A stretch of DNA of 64,000 bases, from contig NZ_AP022829.1 of the NCBI RefSeq assembly GCF_011405655.1, positions 1,659,001 through 1,723,000 of the forward strand, given 5' to 3'. Made by a program: the position numbers and the translations under genes. The notes below the pieces were generated by a model. That model did no database searches. It was not told where the DNA came from and was given only the letters and a program-made list of their open reading frames with translations. Positions 57,458 to 64,000 of this stretch are shown here, in pieces (position 1 is the first letter of the stretch; the number at the start of each line of letters is the position of its first letter). Source of the stretch: Adlercreutzia hattorii. GTDB lineage: Bacteria; Actinomycetota; Coriobacteriia; Coriobacteriales; Eggerthellaceae.

Positions 57458-57556
57458 CTACATGACAGCGTGGCTGGCGGACTGCATGAGGTAGGGAATG
57501 TAGGCGAGCACGACGAGCGCCGCCCAAAACAGCATCTTCGCCTTCTTGCGACTCAT
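57458..57556 (-). CDS. 32-residue single-span membrane peptide
   Basis: A tiny gene accepted because GGGAGGAG precedes the ATG at 57556 and a strong terminator follows. The product has a basic N-terminus (MSRKKAKM) and one hydrophobic segment of about 17 residues (LFWAALVVLAYIPYLM), then a short polar end. It would insert in the cytoplasmic membrane with the N-terminus inside. Possible roles are a small regulator or subunit of a membrane protein, such as the adjacent transporter. The in-frame stretch back to 57673 has no better start. Confidence 0.6.
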   Translation of the reverse strand: MSRKKAKMLFWAALVVLAYIPYLMQSASHAVM

Positions 57557-57733
57557 GGCTCCTCCCTTCCGCGCAATCCGTCCGATCGACGGTCCATCTG
57601 GATCGTCACGGTGATTCTTGCACAAAATACAGGAGGGGAAGACCCGGAAAAGCCACTGGTCACGATGGCGCAACCGCCCCGATGACCCCGCGCAACGCCT
57701 CTGTTCGCCATTTGTAAATTACGCCCGTATCGT

Positions 57734-57818
57734 TCCGTAGGGGCCGACCTCGGTCGGCCCTCCCGACGGGAGCAAACTTGCACGACAAAACAGGGGCGAC
57801 CAAGGTCGCCCCCTACGG
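57734..57818. repeat. interspersed palindromic repeat, copy d
   Basis: TCCGTAGGGGCCGACCTCGG and GGGGCGACCAAGGTCGCCCC with CCTACGG enclose about 35 bases. It ends 10 bases before the stop codon of xerC and may end that transcript. Confidence 0.8.
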
Positions 57819-57827
57819 TTGGGCAAC

Positions 57828-58796
57828 CTAAGCCCGGGGATGGGCGAGGCCGTGGATCTCCTTCAGGCGCTCCGGGGTCACATGGGTGTAGATCTGCGTG
57901 GTGGTGAGGCTCGCATGCCCCAGCATATCCTGGACGCTGCGCAGATCGGCGCCACCCTCCAGAAGGTCGGTGGCGAAGGAGTGGCGCAGGGCATGGGGCG
58001 AGAGCGACTCGTCCAGCCCCGCTGTGGCCAGAGCGCGCTTGAACATCTTGCGGATGCCGTCGGGCTTCATCTGGTTTCCCCGGTTGCTGACGAAGAAGTA
58101 GTCGCTCTGCCTGTCGCTGAGCAGCTCCGGCCGCGCCTTCTCGAGATAGCGGGCCATGGCCTCGGCGCCCCGGCGGCTCAAGGGCACGATGCGCTCCTTG
58201 GCGCGCTTGCCGAACACCTTCACCTCGCACTCGGGGAAGTTCACCCAGGAAAGGAGAAGCCCGGAGGCCTCGGAGACGCGGGCGCCGCAGGAGAACAAAA
58301 ATTCCAGGAGCGCCGCATCGCGCATCTGCGCCGCCGTCTGCTCGCGGGGCGCGCCGTCGGCGTCGGTCGGGCCGTAGACGGCCAGCAGGCGCTCCACGTC
58401 GCCGTCGGACACGACCTTCGGGAGCCGCCGGTCGACCTTGGGGGCCGACAGCACGCTGGCGGGATCGGCCGGGGCGAGGCCAGTCACGCACGCCCAGCGG
58501 AAGAACGTGCGCAGAGACGACAGGTGCCGCTTGATGGTGGTGCGGGCGTAGCGCGCCTGGTCGAGCTCGGCGAGGTAGCGCCTCAGCTGGCGGTAGGTGG
58601 GAGCGAGCGGGTCGACACCCGCCCGCTGCGCCCAGCGCAGGTAGGCCTCCATGTCCTCGCGATAGGCGCGCACCGTATGGGCCGAGGCGCCCATCTCGGA
58701 GGCGAGGTGATCGCAGAACCGCGCCACCGCCTCTTCGTCGGACAGCGGCGCCCCGTCGGCGGCGTTTCCGCCGCCAGCGCCTTTGTGCCCCGTCAC
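57828..58796 (-). CDS. tyrosine recombinase XerC/XerD-like
   Basis: A 322-residue site-specific recombinase. The N-terminal SAM-like core-binding domain (about 20-110) has HTVRAYREDMEAYLRW. The catalytic residues are seen in order: Arg in SCGARVSEASGL, Lys in FGKRAKERIVP, His-x-x-Arg in SPHALRHSFATDLL, His in LGHASLTTTQ and Tyr in QIYTHV. It would resolve chromosome dimers with FtsK or act as a phage-type integrase. Position within the xerC-trmFO-dprA-comM-yraN-rnhB block favours the housekeeping role. Its ATG overlaps the trmFO stop (ATGA). Confidence 0.88.
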   Translation of the reverse strand: MTGHKGAGGGNAADGAPLSDEEAVARFCDHLASEMGASAHTVRAYREDMEAYLRWAQRAGVDPLAPTYRQLRRYLAELDQARYARTTIKRHLSSLRTFFRWACVTGLAPADPASVLSAPKVDRRLPKVVSDGDVERLLAVYGPTDADGAPREQTAAQMRDAALLEFLFSCGARVSEASGLLLSWVNFPECEVKVFGKRAKERIVPLSRRGAEAMARYLEKARPELLSDRQSDYFFVSNRGNQMKPDGIRKMFKRALATAGLDESLSPHALRHSFATDLLEGGADLRSVQDMLGHASLTTTQIYTHVTPERLKEIHGLAHPRA

Positions 58797-60157
58797 GGCA
58801 GCAGCCCCGCCTCGGCCAGGGCCTCCCTATAGCCCGCAAGCGCCTCGTTGGCGCGGTCGGCGTAGGCCTGGTAGCGGGCGCGCTTGTTGCGCACCGGGGG
58901 CGAGAGCGGAGCCATGAGCCCGAAGTTCACGTGCATGGGCTGGTAGTCCTTCGTCGCCGGATCCGTGGCGTAGGCCAGAAGCGCCCCGAACACCGTCTCC
59001 GTCGGCAGCTCCGGCAGCGCGATCCCCGCAAGATCGGCAGTCACGGCCAGCGCGACGTGCAGCCCGCTGCGGATGGCCTCGCAGTAGCCCTCGGTGCCGG
59101 CAAGCTGACCCGCCACGTAGACGGGGACGCCGAGGGCGTCCGCTTGCGGCGTGACGAGCCGGTTACGACGGTCGAGCAGCCGCGGCGCGTCGATGAAGGT
59201 GTTGCGGTGCATGACGCCGTAGCGCGCGAACTCCGCCTCTTCCAGGCCGGGGATCATGCGAAACACGCGGCGCTGCTCGGGGAAGGTGAGGTTGGTCTGG
59301 AACCCGACGAGGTTGTAGCTGGCGCCGTGGGCGTCCTCGGCGCGCAGCTGCAAAGCCGCCCAAGGGCGGCGCCCCGTGCGCGGATCGGTGAGCCCCACCG
59401 GCTTCAGGGTGCCGAAGCGCGGGGCGTCGCGGCCGGCCCGGGCTATCTCCTCGATGGGCTGGCAGGCCTGGAACAGCTCGCGCGTCTCGAAGTCCTTCGC
59501 GATGACGCGCTCGGCCGCGAGAAGCTGCTCGATGAAGGCATCGTACTCCTCCCGGGTGAACGGGGCGTTCAGATAGTCTCCGCCGGCACCGGCGTCCTCG
59601 TAGCGGCTTTGGCGAAACACCTTCCCGAAGTCGATGGAATCCGCCATCACCACCGGTGCCGCGGCGTCGTAGAAGGCCAGGGCGTCTCGCCCCGTCAGGG
59701 CCATAAGCGACGATGAGAGCGCGTCGGAGGTGAGCGGGCCGCTCGCCAAGACGATCGCGTCCGAGCCGGCGGCAAGGGAGGGGATATCCGTCGCCTCGCG
59801 GCGCTCCACCGCAATGAGGGGATGTTCCTCCACCTGGCGCGTCACGTCTCGGGAGAACAGCACCCGATCCACCGCCAACGCGCCGCCCGCGGCCACCGCA
59901 TGGCGCTTCGCCGCCGCGATCAGCGGCGACTCCAGAGTCGCGAGCTCCGCCTTCAAAAGCCCCGCCGCGCTGTCGGGCTTGGTGCTCTTGAGCGAGTTGG
60001 AGCAGACGAGCTCGGCCGCGTCCCCTGTATGGTGCACAGCGGTCGGACGCGCGGGTCGCATCTCGACAAGGCGCACGGAGATTCCGCGCGAGGCGAGGTT
60101 CAGGGCCGCCTCGCTGCCCGCCAGTCCTGCGCCTACTATGGTTACCGTATTGCTCAT
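58793..60157 (-). CDS. trmFO: methylenetetrahydrofolate--tRNA-(uracil-5-)-methyltransferase TrmFO
   Basis: A 454-residue flavoprotein that makes 5-methyluridine at position 54 of tRNA, using methylene-tetrahydrofolate. The FAD fold begins VTIVGAGLAGSEAALNLA, and the family segments VCSNSLKSTKPDSAAGLLK and VGFQTNLTFPEQRRVFRMIPGLE are present. The ATG at 60157 gives the family start MSNTVTIVGAG; the ATG at 60175 adds six unlikely residues. It is co-translated with xerC downstream and lies 88 bases after dprA. Confidence 0.95.
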   Translation of the reverse strand: MSNTVTIVGAGLAGSEAALNLASRGISVRLVEMRPARPTAVHHTGDAAELVCSNSLKSTKPDSAAGLLKAELATLESPLIAAAKRHAVAAGGALAVDRVLFSRDVTRQVEEHPLIAVERREATDIPSLAAGSDAIVLASGPLTSDALSSSLMALTGRDALAFYDAAAPVVMADSIDFGKVFRQSRYEDAGAGGDYLNAPFTREEYDAFIEQLLAAERVIAKDFETRELFQACQPIEEIARAGRDAPRFGTLKPVGLTDPRTGRRPWAALQLRAEDAHGASYNLVGFQTNLTFPEQRRVFRMIPGLEEAEFARYGVMHRNTFIDAPRLLDRRNRLVTPQADALGVPVYVAGQLAGTEGYCEAIRSGLHVALAVTADLAGIALPELPTETVFGALLAYATDPATKDYQPMHVNFGLMAPLSPPVRNKRARYQAYADRANEALAGYREALAEAGLLP

Positions 60158-60245
60158 GGGGCAAAAGGATACCAAACAACGGTGCCGTAAGGCCCGTCAA
60201 TTCCGCTTGGGCGCCCCAGCTTCTCCCTATCGACACAGCCATGGC

Positions 60246-61193
60246 CTACACCGCCGTCCGCAGGGCCGGATGCGGGCCGTAGCGCCCGTCGGGGTACTGG
60301 GCGATGAGCCCGTCGCGCTGGGCCTCGGCGAGCCAAATCATGAGCCAGGTGAATGTGTCGCCAGCCGGAGCATGGTCCTCGGCCAACTGACGCAGGGCCT
60401 CCATGCCCAAAGGCTCCGCTTGCAGCGCCGCGAGCAGAGCCTCCTCGCCGCGATAGGGCTGACTCGCCTTGCCGCGATCGTCCGCAGCCTCGGCCCGCTG
60501 CTCCTTCAGGCAACCGAAGGTGGCGAAGAGGGCGTCGGCGAAGGCTTCGTCGTCCACAATGGGGAGCGCCCCCTGGTACAGCAGGCGGTTCGCCCCCTTC
60601 GACGCCGCAGAGGTGATGGCCCCCGGCACCACCCATACCTCCCGGCCCGCGAGCAGCGCCTCGTCGGCCGTGGAGAACGTGCCCGAGGGCAGCCCAGCCT
60701 CCACGATGAGCGTGGCCCGCGAGAGCCCCGCGATGAGCCGGTTGCGGGCGCGGAACGTGTGGGGCTGGGGCGGGAAGTCCCATTCGTGCTCGGAGACCAC
60801 CGCGCCGCCGGCCGCCACGATGCGCTGGAAGAGCCCCGCGTTCTCCGCCGGGTACAGCTGGTTGCAGCCGCCCCCGAGGAAGGCCACCGTGGGCGCGCCC
60901 GCAGCCAGGGCCGCCTCGTGGGCCACGGCGTCGCAGCCCCGCGCGCCCCCGGAGATGATGGCGACGCCGCGCTCGGCGGCCGTCGCGGCAAAGCGCTTGG
61001 CGCAGCCGCGCCCGTAGGGCGTCGCGCGCCGCGCACCCACGACGGCCAGTCCCTCGGCCAGCGCGCCGGGACAGCCCACGCCGTACAGGCGCGCCGGCGG
61101 GTGGGGTATGCTCTTCAGCGCCTTCGGGAACAGCGGATCCTCCAAGGCAAGCTCGAAGCGCTCCCCTTCCAATCTCATTACCTTCACAGGCAT
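60246..61193 (-). CDS. dprA: DNA-processing protein DprA
   Basis: A 315-residue Smf/DprA protein that loads RecA on incoming single-stranded DNA in transformation and recombination. The Rossmann-like core shows VVGARRATPYG, IISGGARGCDAVAHEAAL, FLGGGCNQLYPAENA, VSEHEWDFPPQPHTFRARNR and VWVVPGAITSAASKGANRLL. A C-terminal winged-helix-like segment follows. Its ATG lies 3 bases after the comM stop. The N-terminal extension is short compared with Gram-negative DprA. Confidence 0.93.
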   Translation of the reverse strand: MPVKVMRLEGERFELALEDPLFPKALKSIPHPPARLYGVGCPGALAEGLAVVGARRATPYGRGCAKRFAATAAERGVAIISGGARGCDAVAHEAALAAGAPTVAFLGGGCNQLYPAENAGLFQRIVAAGGAVVSEHEWDFPPQPHTFRARNRLIAGLSRATLIVEAGLPSGTFSTADEALLAGREVWVVPGAITSAASKGANRLLYQGALPIVDDEAFADALFATFGCLKEQRAEAADDRGKASQPYRGEEALLAALQAEPLGMEALRQLAEDHAPAGDTFTWLMIWLAEAQRDGLIAQYPDGRYGPHPALRTAV

Positions 61194-61196
61194 CGG

Positions 61197-62696
61197 TCAC
61201 TTTCCTCCTATTCCATCGCGCACGCGGAAGTTCACGGCCTCCGCGATGTGCGCGCTCTCGATTTCCTGGGATTCCGCCAGGTCGGCGATGGTGCGGGCCA
61301 CCGCGAGCGTGCGCGTGATGGCCCTGCCGCTCATGGCGTGCAGCTCGGCCTGGGCGATCATGAAGCGGCGCGGCCCGTCGGCCAAGGCCTCTATGGAGCC
61401 GTCGGGCTCCATAGAGGCCATCTGCGATGCGCGCCACGAGGCGAAGTCCCGGGCCGCCATCACCCCCTCCCGCAGCTGCGCGGAGCTCGTCCCCCGCCTC
61501 CGCTCCAAAATCTCCGCCGGACGGATGCGGCGGACGTCCAGATGCAGGTCGATGCGGTCGATGAGGGGACCGCCGATGCGGTTCTGGTAGCCCCGGATCT
61601 GGGGCACCGTACAGGTGCACTCCCGCTCCTCGTCGCCGAAGTACCCGCAGGGACACGGGTTGCTGGCCGCCACGAGCATGAACCGCGCCGGGAAGGTCAC
61701 GTTGCCGTCGGCCCGGGTGAGCATCACCGATCCGCTCTCCATGGGCTGGCGTATGCCCTGCAAAACCGAGCTTTTGAACTCCGCCAGCTCGTCCAAGAAG
61801 AGCACTCCGTGGTGGGCCAGGGACACCTCGCCCGGCCGCAGGGGGCTGCCGCCTCCCACGAGCCCGGCCAACGTGGCGCTGTGATGCGGATGGCGGAAGG
61901 GGCGCTCGCCCGCAATGATGGCATCGATGGGCTCGGCGGCCACGGAGTGGACCACGGCCGCCTCCAGCATCTCGTCGGGACAGAGCGGCGGCATGATGGA
62001 GGGCATGCGGGAGGCGAGCATGGTCTTGCCCGAGCCGGGCGGCCCCATCATGAGCAGCCCGTGACCGCCGGCCGCGGCGATCTGGAAGGCCCGCTTGGCC
62101 GTCTCGTGGCCCGCGACCTCCGCGAAGTCGAGCGCCTCGACGGCCGCCACCGAGACCGCCCGCCCCCCGTGGGCCGGCAGCACCGCCGCCGCGCCTCCCT
62201 CACGGGCCGCCTGAGCCAGCGACGTCATGGCGAGCAGCCGCACGTCGTCCAAGGGCACCGGATCGCTGTCGGCGGCGCAGACGAAGTCCAGCCCGAGGCG
62301 CCGGGCGCAGATGGCGCAGGCGAGCGTGCCCGCCACCGGCCGCACCCGCCCATCCAGCGAGAGCTCGCCCACGTAGAGCGCGTCCCGCGCCCAAGCCGGA
62401 TCGATCTGCCCCGTGGCCGCCAGAATGCCCAAGGCTATGGGAAGGTCGAACCCCGAACCCGTCTTGCGCAGATGGCTCGGCGCCAGGTTCACGACGATCT
62501 TCTCCCCCGGCATGGAGAACCCCGCTGCCCGCAGCGCGGCGCGCACCCGCTCCCGCGCCTCCTGGATGGCCGCATCCGGCATGCCCACGATGGCCATGCC
62601 CGGCAGGCCGCCGGAAACGACCACCTCGACCCGCACCGGCACCACTTCCACGCCGCGAACCGTCGCCCCCATGACGGCGCATTGACCCCGCGCCAC
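61197..62696 (-). CDS. comM: YifB/ComM family Mg-chelatase-like AAA+ protein
   Basis: A 499-residue AAA+ ATPase related to ComM, a branch-migration helicase in transformation. It has an N-terminal Lon-substrate-like domain (SGGLPGMAIVGMPDAAIQEA, residues about 30-50), Walker A MGPPGSGKTMLA, Walker B VLFLDELAEF and a zinc-binding CPCGYFGDEERECTC. The C-terminal Mg-chelatase segment is complete. The start is GTG at 62696. It lies 3 bases from both neighbours, within the yraN-comM-dprA cluster. Confidence 0.92.
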   Translation of the reverse strand: MARGQCAVMGATVRGVEVVPVRVEVVVSGGLPGMAIVGMPDAAIQEARERVRAALRAAGFSMPGEKIVVNLAPSHLRKTGSGFDLPIALGILAATGQIDPAWARDALYVGELSLDGRVRPVAGTLACAICARRLGLDFVCAADSDPVPLDDVRLLAMTSLAQAAREGGAAAVLPAHGGRAVSVAAVEALDFAEVAGHETAKRAFQIAAAGGHGLLMMGPPGSGKTMLASRMPSIMPPLCPDEMLEAAVVHSVAAEPIDAIIAGERPFRHPHHSATLAGLVGGGSPLRPGEVSLAHHGVLFLDELAEFKSSVLQGIRQPMESGSVMLTRADGNVTFPARFMLVAASNPCPCGYFGDEERECTCTVPQIRGYQNRIGGPLIDRIDLHLDVRRIRPAEILERRRGTSSAQLREGVMAARDFASWRASQMASMEPDGSIEALADGPRRFMIAQAELHAMSGRAITRTLAVARTIADLAESQEIESAHIAEAVNFRVRDGIGGK

Positions 62697-62699
62697 GGC

Positions 62700-63200
62700 T
62701 CAACCCACCGAATAGGCGCCCAGATGGTGCCGGATGAAGGCGCGGTCGTCGGAGAGCACGATAATGGCCACCACATCGAAGCGCACCACGGCCTCGCCGA
62801 AGAAATGGTCTTGGATGTAGGCGAGGGCGATGCGCTCGTACTTCTCGCGCTTGGCCCGGGTGACCGCCTCGCTGGGCAGCCCCTTGTCGGCGTTGCGGCG
62901 CGTCTTCACCTCGACGAACACGAGCGCCTCGTCGTTGACGGCGATGATATCGGCCTCCCCGGCGAAACAGGTCCAGTTGCGCTCGAGGATGGTGTAGCCG
63001 TTGCGCTGGAGGAACCGCGCGGCCGCCTCCTCGCCCCGCGCCCCCAGCGCCTGGTTGCGGCGTCCCTGGGCGTTCGGGTCGGCAGGCCGCCGCTTCCTCG
63101 ATCCCTCCCTCGCCTTGCGTTTGGGCGCCGACGCGGACTTGGGCTTCTTCTCCTTAATCGCGGGACGCTCCAACACGCCCGCCTCACTGCTCGCAGCCAT
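62700..63200 (-). CDS. UPF0102/YraN family nuclease-like protein
   Basis: A 166-residue protein with a restriction-endonuclease fold: GARGEEAAARFLQRNGYTILERNW, GEADIIAVNDEALVFVEVKTRR (the D-ExK core). The N-terminal 50 residues are a Lys/Arg/Pro-rich extension not found in shorter relatives. AAAGGAGCGCACC precedes the ATG at 63200; the frame back to 63299 is not needed. Molecular role of the family is unsettled; Holliday-junction or DNA processing is suspected. It is co-transcribed with comM. Confidence 0.88.
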   Translation of the reverse strand: MAASSEAGVLERPAIKEKKPKSASAPKRKAREGSRKRRPADPNAQGRRNQALGARGEEAAARFLQRNGYTILERNWTCFAGEADIIAVNDEALVFVEVKTRRNADKGLPSEAVTRAKREKYERIALAYIQDHFFGEAVVRFDVVAIIVLSDDRAFIRHHLGAYSVG

Positions 63201-63348
63201 AAGGTGCGCTCCTTTCCTCTCGATGGAGCACACCTTAGTCGAGCACGACCGTAAAAATGACGCGGGAATGTCCCGTTTCGTTCCTCGCGCCGACCGCACT
63301 GGCGTCGCAACAGCGTCGCACTAGCGTCGCATCGACGTCGCAAAATCC

Positions 63349-64000
63349 CTAGAACAGGCTCTCCTGGGCGGCGAAGGAGCAGAAGCTGCGCCGGTGGATG
63401 GGACAAAGCCCCCGCTCACGGATGGCCGCCATATGGCCCTCGGAGCCGTATCCCTTGTTCGATTCGAAGCCGTAGCCGGGGTACTGCTCGGCATAGGCCT
63501 CCATCACATGATCGCGCGCCACCTTGGCCACGAGCGACGCGGCGGCGATGGAGGCACACTTCCCGTCCCCCTTCACGACGTTCACCTCCCGCGGATCAAG
63601 ATGCAGCGGGTTGCCGTCCAGAAGCACGACATCCACCGCGACGCCCTGGGCCTCCACCTCGGCGATGGCGGCGGCAAAGGCCCGGCGCAGGGCCGCCGTC
63701 ATGCCCACCCGGTCGATGTCGGCCGGCTCCACGTACTGCACCGTCCACGCCCGGGCGCGCCGGCGCACTTCGCCTGCGATGGCCTCGCGGTCCTCCGGCC
63801 TCACCTGCTTGGAGTCGTTGAGCCCGGCGATGGGGTCGTCCGCATCCAGCACCACGCCCCCCACGGCCAAAGGCCCCGCCAAGGGCCCGCGTCCCACCTC
63901 ATCGAGCCCGATGACCACCGACCCTCCCCGCTCGGCGGCGAGCTCCCGCTCGAAAGCGTACATCCCCGCGAGCCGCGCCTCCTCTGCGGCCTCGGCCTCA
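63349..64000 (-). CDS. rnhB: ribonuclease HII (5' end probably beyond the window)
   Basis: An RNase HII, which removes ribonucleotides and RNA primers from DNA. The catalytic motif VIGLDEVGRGPLAGP and the further acidic residues in LLDGNPL and KGDGKCASIAAASLVAKVARD are intact, with C-terminal GYGFESNKGYGSEGHMAAI. An ATG at 63963 would give 204 residues, but the frame stays open to the window edge and reads EAEAAEEARLAG before it, like the helical N-terminal extension of actinobacterial enzymes. The true start is probably outside the window. The 148-bp gap to yraN holds a tandem GTCGCA-type repeat near 63301-63342. Confidence 0.92.
   Translation of the reverse strand, partial: EAEAAEEARLAGMYAFERELAAERGGSVVIGLDEVGRGPLAGPLAVGGVVLDADDPIAGLNDSKQVRPEDREAIAGEVRRRARAWTVQYVEPADIDRVGMTAALRRAFAAAIAEVEAQGVAVDVVLLDGNPLHLDPREVNVVKGDGKCASIAAASLVAKVARDHVMEAYAEQYPGYGFESNKGYGSEGHMAAIRERGLCPIHRRSFCSFAAQESLF

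Noticed and set aside
57273-57494. A 73-residue basic protein on the plus strand
   Set aside because: No ribosome site, and it runs through the terminator and the small membrane gene on the other strand.

Overview
The window looks like chromosomal DNA of a high-GC Gram-positive anaerobe of the Coriobacteriia, most likely Eggerthellaceae (Eggerthella, Adlercreutzia, Gordonibacter or Slackia type). This is inferred from the G+C-rich coding sequence with short AT-rich control regions, a Tat-exported flavin reductase lipoprotein, four acyl-CoA dehydrogenases with a membrane ETF:menaquinone oxidoreductase, Gram-positive type LexA boxes, and the housekeeping order xerC-trmFO-dprA-comM-yraN-rnhB. 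No 16S gene or other decisive marker is present.

Positions 1-30300 are an accessory catabolic region for CoA-activated carboxylic acids. It holds an MFS transporter, an IS200-type insertion sequence, acyl-CoA dehydrogenase 1 divergent from a CaiB/BaiF CoA-transferase, a secreted FMN/FAD reductase, a crotonase, two tandem paralogous acid-CoA ligases, and a six-gene operon (etfB-etfA-FeS oxidoreductase-NUDIX-MBL-acyl-CoA dehydrogenase 2). coaD and an orphan MetH-activation-like protein follow. Next come an Old-Yellow-Enzyme/FadH-like reductase with acyl-CoA dehydrogenase 3, divergent from a TetR regulator and acyl-CoA dehydrogenase 4, and then a third acyl-CoA ligase with an XRE-cupin regulator. 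Together these can activate an acid, pass CoA from product to substrate, hydrate or reduce the enoyl-CoA, and exchange electrons with menaquinone through ETF. The substrate cannot be read from sequence. A shared decamer, ATCTGTCCCA, and related TGTCC half-sites occur in the control regions of this part of the window and may mark a regulon.

Positions 30400-36500 hold biosynthetic and small-molecule genes: leuA, serA, serC, a glutaredoxin-like protein and a DDAH-type amidinohydrolase. Positions 36500-50200 are mainly DNA repair and small proteins: addA/addB, a Sel1-repeat protein with a HIRAN protein, a Cys/Lys-rich miniprotein, a DUF2130 protein, a YolD-like/UmuC-like pair behind a LexA box, and an AlkD-like glycosylase. 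Positions 50300-57600 hold gdhA, an anchored unknown protein, uvrA behind a LexA box, a second MFS transporter and a 32-residue membrane peptide. Positions 57800-64000 are the conserved xerC-trmFO-dprA-comM-yraN-rnhB block, with rnhB probably running off the right edge.

Four copies of a palindromic interspersed repeat (arms CCGTAGGGG / CCCCTACGG), a probable 162-bp MITE and several long hairpins lie between genes. No tRNA, rRNA or CRISPR array was seen.
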